This document shows positions 1-7,863 of a stretch of DNA of 64,000 bases, piece after piece (the first letter of the stretch is position 1; the number at the start of each line of letters is the position of its first letter). The DNA is from Mucilaginibacter conchicola. Its GTDB lineage: Bacteria; Bacteroidota; Bacteroidia; Sphingobacteriales; Sphingobacteriaceae. The DNA is taken from the NCBI RefSeq assembly GCF_003432115.1, contig NZ_QWDC01000003.1:62001-126000 (forward strand). The letters are read 5' to 3'. The notes beneath the pieces were generated by a model. That model did no database searches. It saw only the letters and a program-made list of their open reading frames with translations, and was not told the DNA's origin. The translations under genes were made by a program, and so were the position numbers.

Positions 1-888
1 TTATCAAACACTAACCAGGGTTACCGTTACAGCGTAACAGCGCAGGTTGCTAAAAATACCCAGTTTAACCCAAATAACGCGTTAAACTTTACGGTAGCGT
101 ACACTTACGGTCACTCAAAAGATGTTACCAATGGTATACGTAACTCAATGGAATCAAACTGGCAGCTAAACCAGGCTTTAAACCCTAACAACCCCGGCCT
201 GGCTAACTCAAACTTTGATATTCGCAACCGCATCGTATCAACCCTTAACTTTAAACATGATTGGGATGCTGCGCAAAACATGACTGCTAACTTCAGCTTC
301 TTCTTTAGCTCGCAATCTGGTAACCCATACACTTATGGTTTTTACCCTAACGCAATTGACGGTACCGGCCAGCAAGTTAGCTTAGCTTACATCCCTAAAA
401 AAGGCGAAACTGTTAACTTCTTCAGTGATATCCCGGCTACCGGTACATCACCTGCACAATCTGCAGTGCAACAGGCAGCAGCTTTTGATGCATTTATTGA
501 TAACAGCAAATACCTTTCATCGCGCCGTGGTAACTTCACCCAACGTAATGAGGCCTTTACACCATGGAACAACCAGTTAGACTTCCGCTTTGCGCAGGAT
601 TTCAAAATTGGTAGCGGTAAACGTAAACAAGTTATCACCTTTACGTATGACATTGTTAACCTTACCAACCTGTTAAACAAGAAATGGGGTCAATACTATT
701 TCTCTGCTAACACTTATAACTCAACATCAAGCGTTGGTTTAACCCCTGTAAAAGCGGGTACACCAAGTTTCGCGAATGCTGCAACAACGTATCCGAAATA
801 TACGTTCGCAGATCCGGGACTGCCTTACTCTGTTGATCTGTTCGCTTCACGCTGGCAGATGCAGTTTGGCTTACGCTACGCATTCTAA
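1..888 (+). CDS. TonB-dependent receptor, C-terminal part (5' truncated)
   Basis: The reading frame is open from base 1 and ends at 888, so only the last 295 residues are present; the signal peptide, carboxypeptidase-regulatory-like domain and plug lie upstream of the window. What remains is beta-barrel sequence rich in Asn, Thr, Tyr and alternating hydrophobic residues, and it ends in aromatic LRYAF, the C-terminal signature of outer-membrane barrels. The style (NxNPNNP, SGNPYTYGFY, then a DLFASRWQMQFGLRYAF end) resembles Oar-like TonB-dependent receptors of Bacteroidota. It would sit in the outer membrane and import or bind a substrate that cannot be told from this part. A Rho-independent terminator follows at 936. 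Confidence 0.85.
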   Translation, partial: LSNTNQGYRYSVTAQVAKNTQFNPNNALNFTVAYTYGHSKDVTNGIRNSMESNWQLNQALNPNNPGLANSNFDIRNRIVSTLNFKHDWDAAQNMTANFSFFFSSQSGNPYTYGFYPNAIDGTGQQVSLAYIPKKGETVNFFSDIPATGTSPAQSAVQQAAAFDAFIDNSKYLSSRRGNFTQRNEAFTPWNNQLDFRFAQDFKIGSGKRKQVITFTYDIVNLTNLLNKKWGQYYFSANTYNSTSSVGLTPVKAGTPSFANAATTYPKYTFADPGLPYSVDLFASRWQMQFGLRYAF

Positions 889-935
889 TGGAAATTCTTT
901 TTCACGCGTTCTTTATAATTTAATTTAATCAAAAC

Positions 936-962
936 GCCCGCGATGCAAATTGCGGGCTTTTT
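936..962 (+). terminator. Rho-independent terminator of the TonB receptor gene
   Basis: Stem GCCCGC / GCGGGC (936-941 and 952-957) with a 10-base loop, followed by a T run (TTTTT). It lies 48 bases after the receptor stop codon. Confidence 0.8.
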
Positions 963-993
963 GCGTTTAAGCCCCACCCAACTTATAAAAGCG

Positions 994-1089
994 CGTCATT
1001 GCGAGTTACGAAGCAATCTCTTCAGGACAAGTTAACGCCGTGTATGATGGAATTGCTTAAAGAGATTGCTTCGTGCCTTGCAATTACGC
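994..1089. repeat. Long inverted repeat, CGTCATTGCGAG family
   Basis: Left arm CGTCATTGCGAG-TTACGAAGCAATCTC and right arm GAGATTGCTTCGTGCCTTGCAATTACG enclose about 40 bases. Arms are imperfect here. The same family recurs at 1304, 3725, 9741, 16464, 16519 and 52514, always between genes and usually after 3' ends. No gene is supported in 889-1555, which consists of repeats, an 18-20 bp palindrome (1122-1141, CCCCGATATATATCGGGG) and a terminator. Confidence 0.8.
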
Positions 1090-1244
1090 TTTGGGAATAT
1101 CGGTGAAAGGCTTTTGGCGTTGCCCCGATATATATCGGGGCTCGTGCTATCCGCTCATACGCGCACAGGCTTTAGGCGCAAGGCCGGTATCCGCTGCTAT
1201 CACTAACGCAAGTCGTCCGGATCAGAATTGACAGAATTTTCTTT

Positions 1245-1284
1245 TCGCTGCAAACGACACATGCGGCACGCGTGCGCCAGCTAA
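1245..1284. repeat. Half copy of the GCTGGCGCACGCGTG repeat
   Basis: Contains CACATGCGGCACGCGTGCGC followed by CAGC, the complement of the arm found as a full inverted repeat at 26070-26162 and as a half copy at 9852-9890. It overlaps no gene. Confidence 0.6.
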
Positions 1285-1303
1285 GGGAATTTATACAACA
1301 CCG

Positions 1304-1395
1304 CGTCATTGCGAGCGTAGCGTGGCAATCCCCAATCTACAGATCGGCTCTGTATACCGAAGATTGCCACGTCGCTACGCTTCCTCGCAATGATG
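1304..1395. repeat. Long inverted repeat, CGTCATTGCGAG family (GTAGCG subtype)
   Basis: Left arm CGTCATTGCGAGCGTAGCG followed by TGGCAATC; right arm GATTGCCACGTCGCTACGC followed by TTCCTCGCAATGA. The centre differs from the 3725 copy: the arms carry a GTAGCGTGGC word in place of AACGAAGC, the same subtype as the 52514 copy. Confidence 0.8.
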
Positions 1396-1410
1396 TGTAA
1401 AGGGGAGAAG

Positions 1411-1465
1411 CTCACCCTCTTTGCGAAACAAAGAGGGTAGCGCACGAAGTACCGTGGGGTAAGTA
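1411..1465. repeat. CTCACCCTCTTTGCG repeat element
   Basis: Starts CTCACCCTCTTTGCGAAAC, has a short internal hairpin (CCCTCTTTG / CAAAGAGGG) and ends CGCACGAAGTACCGTGGGGT. Near-identical elements lie at 16662-16716, 40990-41044 and, on the other strand, 40907-40974 and 48134-48190. Confidence 0.75.
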
Positions 1466-1480
1466 AACTATCCAAACAAA

Positions 1481-1513
1481 AAAAGTCCTCTCCAAACCGG
1501 CGAGGACTTTTTG
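1481..1513. terminator. Terminator downstream of msrB (bidirectional)
   Basis: Perfect stem AAAAGTCCTC / GAGGACTTTT (1481-1490 and 1502-1511) with A and T tracts on either side, so it could work on both strands. It lies about 45 bases beyond the msrB stop codon. A GC-rich repeat (AAAGCCCTCCCCTTCAGGGG and on to 1558) fills the gap between them. Confidence 0.7.
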
Positions 1514-1555
1514 TATTCTAAAGCCCTCCCCTTCAGGGGAGGGTTGGGTGGGGCT

Positions 1556-2074
1556 TTACTTCCCTAATCCATCCGGTTCAAAATCCAACGATACCGAGTT
1601 CATGCAGTAGCGCTTGCCGGTAGGTTTTGGGCCGTCATCGAAGATGTGGCCAAGGTGCGAATCGCAACGGGCGCAAAGTACTTCGGTACGGTCCATGCCA
1701 TAAGAACGGTCTGTTTTGTACCTCACCGCATCCTTGCGCGATGGCTCAAAAAAGCTTGGCCAACCACAGTCGCTGGCAAACTTGGCATCAGAACGGAAAA
1801 GCTTGTTGCCGCAAACCGCGCAGTAATAAGTACCTTTTGCAGTAGCGTTCCAAAACTTGCCGGTAAAAGCGCGTTCGGTATCGGCCTCGCGGGCGGTGGC
1901 GTATAATGCGGGCGGCAATATCTTTTTCCACTCGGCATTGGTAACGTTTAAATGTTTGGTATCGGTGTTAGAGTAATAAGGGTTGTTGGCGTGCCCTTTA
2001 TTGCTCTTTAAGTTTTGTGCCGATGCGGCAGTAACGCCCAGGCACATGGCCAGGGCTATAAATAAATGCTTCAT
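1556..2074 (-). CDS. msrB: Peptide-methionine (R)-S-oxide reductase MsrB, exported
   Basis: Reduces methionine-R-sulfoxide in proteins. All family marks are visible: two zinc-binding CxxC pairs (CAVC at 85-88, CARC at 134-137), the DCGWPSFF block with Cys103, the GHIFDDGP block and the catalytic Cys157 in RYCMNS. An N-terminal signal peptide (residues 1-19, ending ASA-Q) indicates secretion or periplasmic location. The start codon overlaps the msrA stop (TAATG, shared base 2074), so the two are translationally coupled. Together they repair both sulfoxide diastereomers outside the cytoplasm, a pairing common in Bacteroidota. Confidence 0.95.
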   Translation of the reverse strand: MKHLFIALAMCLGVTAASAQNLKSNKGHANNPYYSNTDTKHLNVTNAEWKKILPPALYATAREADTERAFTGKFWNATAKGTYYCAVCGNKLFRSDAKFASDCGWPSFFEPSRKDAVRYKTDRSYGMDRTEVLCARCDSHLGHIFDDGPKPTGKRYCMNSVSLDFEPDGLGK

Positions 2075-2700
2075 TAGCTTTTCAACTTGTTTTTAAATAC
2101 TTTTTTAAATTTCTCCAGTTCGGGCTGTATCACATACTTACAATACGGCTGGCTGCCATTTTGGTTAAAGTAGTTCTGGTGATAATCCTCAGCCTTGTAA
2201 AATACTTTGAAAGGCGCTACCTGGGTAACAATATTGCTTTTATAAGCCTTTGCAGCATTCAGCTTAGCAATGTAATAATCGGCTTTTTGCTTTTGTGCTG
2301 CGTTGTGATAAAATATGGCCGAGCGGTACTGTGTACCCACATCATTACCCTGGCGGTTAAGCTGGGTAGGGTCGTGGGCTACAAAAAAGGCCTCAAGCAA
2401 TTCATCGTAACTGATCACAGCCGGATCATAAACAATGTTACAGGCTTCGGCATGGCCGGTGGTGCCGGTGCAAACCTGCTCATAAGTTGGGTGCGCAACC
2501 TTACCACCGCTAAAGCCCGAGGTGACGCTTTTAACGCCTTTAAGCTGCTGAAATTTAGCTTCGGTACACCAGAAGCATCCGGTAGCAAAAGTAGCCGTAT
2601 CCAGCTTAGCTGCAGCCACAGGTGCGTTAGGTTTGTTGCCAGCGAAAGCTGAGGCTGCAAACAATATGGTCAAAATAAATAATGCTGATTTTTTTAACAT
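2074..2700 (-). CDS. msrA: Peptide-methionine (S)-S-oxide reductase MsrA, exported
   Basis: Reduces methionine-S-sulfoxide. The active-site motif GCFWC is at residues 41-45, followed by the conserved GV-x-SG(F)SGG, GHAE and YRSAIF blocks of MsrA. Residues 1-20 form a signal peptide, so the enzyme is probably periplasmic, matching its partner MsrB, whose ATG overlaps this stop codon. It is the first gene of the two-gene operon. No clear TAnnTTTG promoter was found in the 166-base gap to the divergent SDR gene. Confidence 0.95.
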   Translation of the reverse strand: MLKKSALFILTILFAASAFAGNKPNAPVAAAKLDTATFATGCFWCTEAKFQQLKGVKSVTSGFSGGKVAHPTYEQVCTGTTGHAEACNIVYDPAVISYDELLEAFFVAHDPTQLNRQGNDVGTQYRSAIFYHNAAQKQKADYYIAKLNAAKAYKSNIVTQVAPFKVFYKAEDYHQNYFNQNGSQPYCKYVIQPELEKFKKVFKNKLKS

Positions 2701-2866
2701 GATAGCGTGTCTTAATCGGTTTTATACTATAAACGACATTTAGACGGATACGAATTTCTAAGTTTACAAAATATCCTATTTATGATACCGCGCTGACAAA
2801 ACATTTATACTTAGGCCAAACCGCTGCCCGTATCCTGGGGTTGTAATAATCAACTACTATAAAACT

Positions 2867-3721
2867 ATGGAAAATAAAAATGCACCCGTTTGGTTTGTTA
2901 CCGGTTGTTCTACCGGTTTTGGCCGCGAACTGGTAAAACTACTTTTAGATAAGGATTACAATGTTGTGATCACTGCCCGCGATCCTGAAAAAATTAAAGA
3001 CCTTGCCGAAGGGCACGAAGACAACAGCCTGGTTGTGAAACTGGATGTTACCGATAAAAGCCAGATAACCGACGCCGTTAAGCAAACGCTTGATAAATTT
3101 GGTAAGATAGATGTACTGGTGAACAATGCCGGTTACGGTTATTTTACAAGTATTGAAGAGGGGGAAGAAGATAAGATCCGCGATCAGTTTGAGACCAACG
3201 TTTTCGGTCTGATCAGCATGACGCAGGCAGTATTACCGCACATGCGCGAGAAACGTAAAGGCCATATCGTTAACTTCTCGTCAATAGGCGGCTTAAGGGC
3301 TTACATGGCTACCGGCTACTACCATGCTACTAAATTTGCGGTAGAAGGTTTATCTGAGTCGCTATCACAAGAAGTTGCATCGTTGGGCATAAAAGTACTG
3401 CTGGTTGAACCCGGCCCGTTCCGTACCGACTGGGCAGGCCGCTCAACCGCCCGCACCGAAACTAAATTAGACGATTACAAGGACACCGTTGGCAAACGTA
3501 TGGCAGCCAGCCTTGAGGGCAGTGGCAAACAAGCCGGCGACCCTGTACGCGGTTCGCAAGCTATTATTGATGCTGTTGAAGATGGTGACACCAAACTACG
3601 ACTGTTATTAGGCAAAATGGCTTACGATATGGCTAATGAGAAGTTGGATATACTGAAAGAAAACTTTGAGGCGTATAAGGAACTGACGCTGGGCTCGGAT
3701 TTTCCTGAAAACGAAAGGTAA
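2867..3721 (+). CDS. Short-chain dehydrogenase/reductase (SDR), classical type
   Basis: NAD(P)-dependent oxidoreductase of unknown substrate. The cofactor motif TGCSTGFG is at residues 12-19, NNAGYG at 86-91, the catalytic Ser in NFSSIGG near 138-139 and YHATK (Tyr152, Lys156) as the active site. At 284 residues it has the long C-terminal region typical of the SDR subgroup often annotated as 3-oxoacyl-ACP reductase-like. There is no signal peptide, so it is cytoplasmic. It appears monocistronic, followed by a palindromic repeat and a 38-bp palindromic terminator. Confidence 0.9.
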   Translation: MENKNAPVWFVTGCSTGFGRELVKLLLDKDYNVVITARDPEKIKDLAEGHEDNSLVVKLDVTDKSQITDAVKQTLDKFGKIDVLVNNAGYGYFTSIEEGEEDKIRDQFETNVFGLISMTQAVLPHMREKRKGHIVNFSSIGGLRAYMATGYYHATKFAVEGLSESLSQEVASLGIKVLLVEPGPFRTDWAGRSTARTETKLDDYKDTVGKRMAASLEGSGKQAGDPVRGSQAIIDAVEDGDTKLRLLLGKMAYDMANEKLDILKENFEAYKELTLGSDFPENER

Positions 3722-3724
3722 ACA

Positions 3725-3816
3725 CACGCGTCATTGCGAGGAACGAAGCAATCTCCGAACTATACAGAGCCGACCTGCCTGTGTAGAGATTGCTTCGTTC
3801 CTCGCAATGACGCGTG
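3725..3816. repeat. Perfect 31-bp inverted repeat, CGTCATTGCGAG family
   Basis: The arms at 3725-3755 and 3786-3816 are exact complements over 31 bases (beginning CACGCGTCATTGCGAGGAAC) around a 30-base centre. It is the best-preserved copy of the family in the window and starts 4 bases after the SDR stop codon, so an mRNA reading through would form a very stable hairpin. Confidence 0.9.
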
Positions 3817-3825
3817 GTGAGAAAT

Positions 3826-3863
3826 AAAAGAGGAAAAGCCCCGATCGGGGCTTTTCCTCTTTT
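3826..3863. terminator. Perfect 38-bp palindromic terminator
   Basis: The 38 bases are fully self-complementary around GATC: AAAAGAGGAAAAGCCCC then GATC-type centre then the mirror, ending in CTTTT. It can terminate transcription of the SDR gene and, on the other strand, of ychF. Confidence 0.8.
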
Positions 3864-3868
3864 ATAAT

Positions 3869-3962
3869 AATATCGAACACTGAATGCTGAATATCGAATG
3901 ATGAAGTATTAAAGGAATCCTTACTTCTAAATTCATCATTCAAAATTCGATGTTCGATATTT
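3869..3962. repeat. Inverted repeat of the TATCGAACA / GAATGATGAA type
   Basis: Left arm AATATCGAACACTGAATG, then GCTGAATATCGAATGATGAA; right arm TTCATCATTCAAAATTCG then ATGTTCGATATT. The arms are built from variants of the word TGAAT/TCGAA. The same sequence brackets the four-helix-bundle gene at 36511-36997. A further GC-rich repeat (CCCCCTTCAGGGGG) lies at 3976-4004. Confidence 0.7.
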
Positions 3963-4005
3963 TCTTTCTATTCTGCTCCCCCTTCAGGGGGCTGGGGGGC
4001 TTTGT

Positions 4006-5109
4006 TTACACGTTAAACCTAAAGTGCATAATGTCGCCATCCTGCACAATGTAGGTTTTACCCTCAACGCCCATTTTGCCGGCCTCTTTAATGGCGGCTT
4101 CCGATCCGTTGTGTTTTACAAAGTCTTCGTATTTAATTACCTCGGCGCGGATAAAACCTTTCTCAAAGTCGGTGTGGATAACGCCTGCGGCCTGCGGTGC
4201 AGTAAAGCCCTGGGTGATGGTCCATGCGCGTACTTCTTGTACACCTGCGGTAAAGTAGGTGGCAAGGTTAAGCAATTTGTAGGCCGCTTTTATCAGCTTG
4301 TTAACGCCCGATTCGGTTAGGCCCAGGTCATCTAAAAACATCTGGCGCTCTTCAAAAGTATCCAGCTGAGAAATTTCAGACTCTATCTGTGCAGAGATAA
4401 TTAAAACCTCGGCATTTTCGTCTTTAACAGCTTCGCGTACTTTGTCAACATAGGCGTTACCGGTGTTTACAGCGGTTTCGTCAACGTTACAAACGTACAA
4501 TACCGGTTTGGCGGTAAGCAGGTGCAGGTCTTCAATGTATTCTTTATCTTCTTCGGTAACAGGGGCGGTACGGGCAGATTTACCTGCCAACAGGTGCTCG
4601 CGGTAAACCAAAGCAACCTCGTAAGCTTTTTTAGCGTCTTTATCGCCGCCGGTTTTAGCCATTTTCTCCACCTTCTGGATCTTCTTATCGATAGATTCCA
4701 GGTCTTTCAGCTGCAGCTCGGTATCAATGATCTCTTTATCGCGGATAGGATCAACAGAACCATCAACGTGTATCACGTTATCGTTATCAAAGCAACGCAA
4801 AACGTGGATAATAGCGTTTGTAGCACGGATATTGCCCAGGAACTGGTTACCCAAACCCTCGCCTTTGCTGGCACCTTTAACCAGGCCGGCAATGTCAACA
4901 ATTTCGATAACGTTAGGCACAATGCTCTTCGGATTTACGATCTCAACAAGCTTTGTAAGGCGCTCATCAGGAACGGTGATAACACCCACGTTTGGCTCAA
5001 TAGTACAGAACGGGAAATTAGCCGCCTGTGCTTTTGCATTTGATAAACAGTTAAAAAGTGTAGACTTACCCACATTTGGCAAACCTACTATACCACATTG
5101 TAAACCCAT
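4006..5109 (-). CDS. ychF: Redox-regulated ATPase YchF (Obg-family GTPase-like)
   Basis: P-loop NTPase of the Obg family that prefers ATP and binds ribosomes. The P-loop GLPNVGKS is at residues 9-16; the other nucleotide-binding motifs follow (DIAGLVKGASKGEGLG, NVDE in place of NKxD), then a coiled coil near 140-165 and the C-terminal TGS-like domain ending DGDIMHFRFNV. An upstream in-frame ATG at 5133 would add MNPNTKQQ, but the family begins MGLQCGIVG, so 5109 is preferred (367 residues, the usual length). It is divergent from mgtE. Confidence 0.93.
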   Translation of the reverse strand: MGLQCGIVGLPNVGKSTLFNCLSNAKAQAANFPFCTIEPNVGVITVPDERLTKLVEIVNPKSIVPNVIEIVDIAGLVKGASKGEGLGNQFLGNIRATNAIIHVLRCFDNDNVIHVDGSVDPIRDKEIIDTELQLKDLESIDKKIQKVEKMAKTGGDKDAKKAYEVALVYREHLLAGKSARTAPVTEEDKEYIEDLHLLTAKPVLYVCNVDETAVNTGNAYVDKVREAVKDENAEVLIISAQIESEISQLDTFEERQMFLDDLGLTESGVNKLIKAAYKLLNLATYFTAGVQEVRAWTITQGFTAPQAAGVIHTDFEKGFIRAEVIKYEDFVKHNGSEAAIKEAGKMGVEGKTYIVQDGDIMHFRFNV

Positions 5110-5130
5110 TTGTTGTTTTGTATTTGGGTT

Positions 5131-5200
5131 CATAGATCATAGTTCATGGATCATGGCAATACTATTTTACCATTAACTATGAACCAGTTGCCATGAACTG
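5131..5200. repeat. Word-type inverted repeat upstream of ychF
   Basis: Left side has CATAGATCATAGTTCATGG and ATCATGG; right side has CCATTAACTATGAACCAG and TGCCATGAACTG. The repeated word is a variant of TCATAGTTCATGG, present in both orientations. It would form a hairpin in the ychF leader. Confidence 0.55.
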
Positions 5201-5212
5201 CTTTTAAAGCCG

Positions 5213-5220
5213 CAAAGATA
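5213..5220 (-). promoter_or_regulatory. Candidate -7 promoter element for ychF
   Basis: CAAAGATA, the complement of TATCTTTG, matches the Bacteroidota TAnnTTTG consensus. No good -33 TTTG was found at the right distance. On the other strand GACTTTTG (5256-5263) is a near match ahead of mgtE. Confidence 0.45.
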
Positions 5221-5317
5221 ATAGAAAAAATGCCTTGAAATTTGAAAAAATAAACGACTTTTGCGGGCGGTAAAACCGAAGGCAAATCAAGTATTAACAT
5301 GTAAAATTTTTAGGCTT

Positions 5318-6688
5318 ATGGAAGAGATGGTTGAACAAGTAGAATTGTTACTGGAACAAGACGACAAAAATCAGTTACAGGAATATTTGAACAATCTGAA
5401 TATCTCTGACGTTGAAAGCCTGATAGATGAATTACCTGAGCATGGTGCCAAATTTATTGAAACTCTCAATATTAACCGTGCTGTAAATGTGTTCCGCATA
5501 TTGGATTTCCCTACGCAGGAACGTATCATCAAAAAACTTCCGGGTAAAAAAATAGGCGAGCTGATAAATGAGTTGCCGCCCGATGACCGTACGGCCCTTT
5601 TTGCCGAACTGCATGGCGATGCGGTTAAAACTCTTATTCTGCACCTTTCACCTGCAGATCGTAAAGAAGCTCTTGTATTACTTGGTTACGAAGAGGATAG
5701 TGTTGGCCGTTTGATGACGCCCGATTATGTTGCTGTTAGGCGTAGTTGGGATGTAAATCGCGTTTTATCGCACATTCGCCGTTATGGTAAAAACTCCGAG
5801 ACCATTGATGTGATCTACGTGATAGATAGCAGCGGCGCCTTGCTTGATGATATCCGTATCCGCGATATTTTATTGGTTGACCCTGAGACCAAAGTAAGCG
5901 AATTGATGGACGGCCGTTCCATTTCACTAAGTGCAAACGATCCGCAGGAAGAAGCCATTAACATATTCAGGATGAACAACCGCACGGCGTTGCCGGTGGT
6001 GGATAGCGAAAACATCCTTTTAGGTATCGTAACTGTTGATGACATCCTTTGGGTAGCTAACGAAGAGTATACCGAAGATATCCAGAAAATTGGTGGTACC
6101 GAAGCCTTGGATGAACCTTACCTGGATATAAACCTCTTTCGCCTGGTAAAGAAACGGGTAGGGTGGCTGGTGATATTGTTTTTGGGAGAGATGCTTACCG
6201 CAACTGCCATGGGCTTTTTTGAGCATTCGATAGAAAAAGCCGTAGTACTGGCATTGTTTATCCCGCTCATTATATCAAGCGGTGGCAACAGTGGTTCGCA
6301 GGCATCAACTTTGATCATACAAGCCATGGCCCTTGGCGAGGTTACCATGGCCGACTGGTGGCGTGTTATGCGCCGCGAAATTATTTCAGGGCTGATGCTG
6401 GGTATAACGTTGGGTATTATCGGCTTTTTAAGGATAGGTGCCTTTAGCCTGTTTAGCGATATGTATGGCCCTCACTGGGTGCTGGTGGGCTTAACTATAT
6501 GTTTCTCGCTTGTAGGCGTGGTTTTATGGGGTTCGCTTGCGGGTTCTATGCTGCCGTTATTACTCAAAAAACTTGGCGCCGACCCTGCTACATCATCAGC
6601 GCCATTTGTGGCAACGCTGGTAGATGTTACCGGCCTCATTATTTACTTCAGCGTAGCGCTGTTGTTTATGAAAGGTGTGTTATTATAA
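5318..6688 (+). CDS. mgtE: Magnesium transporter MgtE
   Basis: Inner-membrane Mg2+ channel gated by cytoplasmic Mg2+. Order: N-terminal helical MgtE domain (about 1-120), two CBS domains (about 125-250, including MTPDYVAVRR and NRTALPVVDSENILLGIVT), then about five membrane segments with the conserved SGGNSGSQASTLIIQAMALGE pore-region block. Length is 456 residues from this ATG, normal for the family. An in-frame TTG at 5261 overlaps the likely promoter element and is rejected. A strong terminator follows. Confidence 0.93.
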   Translation: MEEMVEQVELLLEQDDKNQLQEYLNNLNISDVESLIDELPEHGAKFIETLNINRAVNVFRILDFPTQERIIKKLPGKKIGELINELPPDDRTALFAELHGDAVKTLILHLSPADRKEALVLLGYEEDSVGRLMTPDYVAVRRSWDVNRVLSHIRRYGKNSETIDVIYVIDSSGALLDDIRIRDILLVDPETKVSELMDGRSISLSANDPQEEAINIFRMNNRTALPVVDSENILLGIVTVDDILWVANEEYTEDIQKIGGTEALDEPYLDINLFRLVKKRVGWLVILFLGEMLTATAMGFFEHSIEKAVVLALFIPLIISSGGNSGSQASTLIIQAMALGEVTMADWWRVMRREIISGLMLGITLGIIGFLRIGAFSLFSDMYGPHWVLVGLTICFSLVGVVLWGSLAGSMLPLLLKKLGADPATSSAPFVATLVDVTGLIIYFSVALLFMKGVLL

Positions 6689-6710
6689 ACTAAAAGTAGC
6701 CCCATAAAGC

Positions 6711-6740
6711 AAACCCCGCCCTAAAAAGGCGGGGTTTGTT
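6711..6740 (+). terminator. Rho-independent terminator of mgtE
   Basis: Stem AAACCCCGCC / GGCGGGGTTT with a 7-base loop, 22 bases after the mgtE stop codon. Confidence 0.85.
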
Positions 6741-6839
6741 GTGTTTATCAGATATTATATATATTGATGTTGAGAATAATTTTATTGAATAAGGGCTAAT
6801 TTCTATATCTTTAAAAGAAATAAACACACCTTAAACACA

Positions 6840-7328
6840 ATGGAATTTAACGAAAACCTTCCTCCTCTGGAGTCAAAATCACAGCCACAATTAACACTAA
6901 CAGAAAATTCACTTTATTACCTTAAAAAAGCAGGCGACTGGGCTTACTTTCTGGGTATAGTAGGCTTTGTTGGTACTGCAGTAATTGCTATTGCCGCACT
7001 TTTTATGGGTACTATTTTCACCACCATGGCCACCATGAACCCAATGATGGGTGCAGCTGCCGGTATGGGTAGCTTAGTAACCATTGTTTATTTGCTTTTA
7101 GCATTAGTTAGCTTCTTTTTTGCATTATACCTTTACCAGTTTGGTACGCGCGTAAAAAGTGCAGTTTTAAATTACAATACTGACGAGTTAACCAATGCGT
7201 TAGGTAAATTAAAGTCGTTTTTTAAATTATGGGGTATCTTTACCATAATTTACATAGCATTAATGATACTTGTATTTATCGGAAGTATTGTAGCCGGTAT
7301 CGGTGCTGCTTCTGCAATGAGAGGATAA
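6840..7328 (+). CDS. Small membrane protein, DUF5362 family
   Basis: A 162-residue protein with a short hydrophilic N-terminus (about 30 residues, Pro-rich) followed by four hydrophobic segments near 35-60, 68-98 and 125-160. Two segments are Gly/Ala/Met-rich (ATMNPMMGAAAGMG). It matches my recollection of DUF5362, which is found in Bacteroidota and has no assigned function. It is monocistronic, between two strong terminators. Confidence 0.75.
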   Translation: MEFNENLPPLESKSQPQLTLTENSLYYLKKAGDWAYFLGIVGFVGTAVIAIAALFMGTIFTTMATMNPMMGAAAGMGSLVTIVYLLLALVSFFFALYLYQFGTRVKSAVLNYNTDELTNALGKLKSFFKLWGIFTIIYIALMILVFIGSIVAGIGAASAMRG

Positions 7329-7350
7329 GTATCAATAAATAAAAAAAGAA

Positions 7351-7384
7351 AAACCCCGCACCTTATAAAGGGCGGGGTTTTGTA
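7351..7384. terminator. Terminator between DUF5362 and DUF3276 genes
   Basis: Stem AAACCCCGC / GCGGGGTTT with a loop of about 12 bases. It is 23 bases after the DUF5362 stop and faces the convergent DUF3276 gene. Confidence 0.8.
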
Positions 7385-7421
7385 TTAATTAAGGGTTGAA
7401 AATCTTTTTTATTGGAGCTTA

Positions 7422-7742
7422 TTAGAAAGAGAAATCTTCATCAGCAGGGGCAGCTTCGGTGCTTTCGCTAAACTCGTAACGTTTCTCGGTTACATCCTGG
7501 TGCGCTTTGATGTAATCAACAGTATCTTTTAAACCTTCGGCAAATTTCTCAAAGTCTTCTTTATAAAGAAAGATCTTATGTTTGATGAATACACCATCCT
7601 CAAGGCGTTTTTTACTCTCGGTAATGGTTACATAATAATCATTAGATCTTGTTGCCTTAACATCAAAAAAATAGGTCCTTTTACCGGCTCTTACCTTTTT
7701 TGAGTAAACTTCTTCGCGCTCTCTGTTGTCAAAATCTCCCAT
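7422..7742 (-). CDS. PUR-alpha-like nucleic-acid-binding protein, DUF3276 family
   Basis: A 106-residue protein with the DUF3276 pattern: EEVYSKKVRAGKRTYFFDVK, then NDYYVTITESKKR and HKIFLYKEDFEKF. This family adopts the PUR (Whirly-like) fold, binds single-stranded nucleic acid, and is conserved in Bacteroidota and spirochaetes. The C-terminal 25 residues are acidic. The start is ATG with an AT-rich leader; no partner gene lies in an operon with it. Confidence 0.88.
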   Translation of the reverse strand: MGDFDNREREEVYSKKVRAGKRTYFFDVKATRSNDYYVTITESKKRLEDGVFIKHKIFLYKEDFEKFAEGLKDTVDYIKAHQDVTEKRYEFSESTEAAPADEDFSF

Positions 7743-7863
7743 AAAATCTGCTTAGTGTAATAGTTTGGTGCTATAAATATATATAAAAGTGTTTCAATTG
7801 CAAGTATTAATTCACAAATATTGAATATTTATAAAAACTTTTACGCGTTTGGGTTGTATTAGG

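Noticed and set aside
1281..1475. 64-codon frame over the repeats at 1304-1465
   Set aside because: It is entirely repeat sequence; similar frames arise at 3731, 16462 and 40992 from the same elements.
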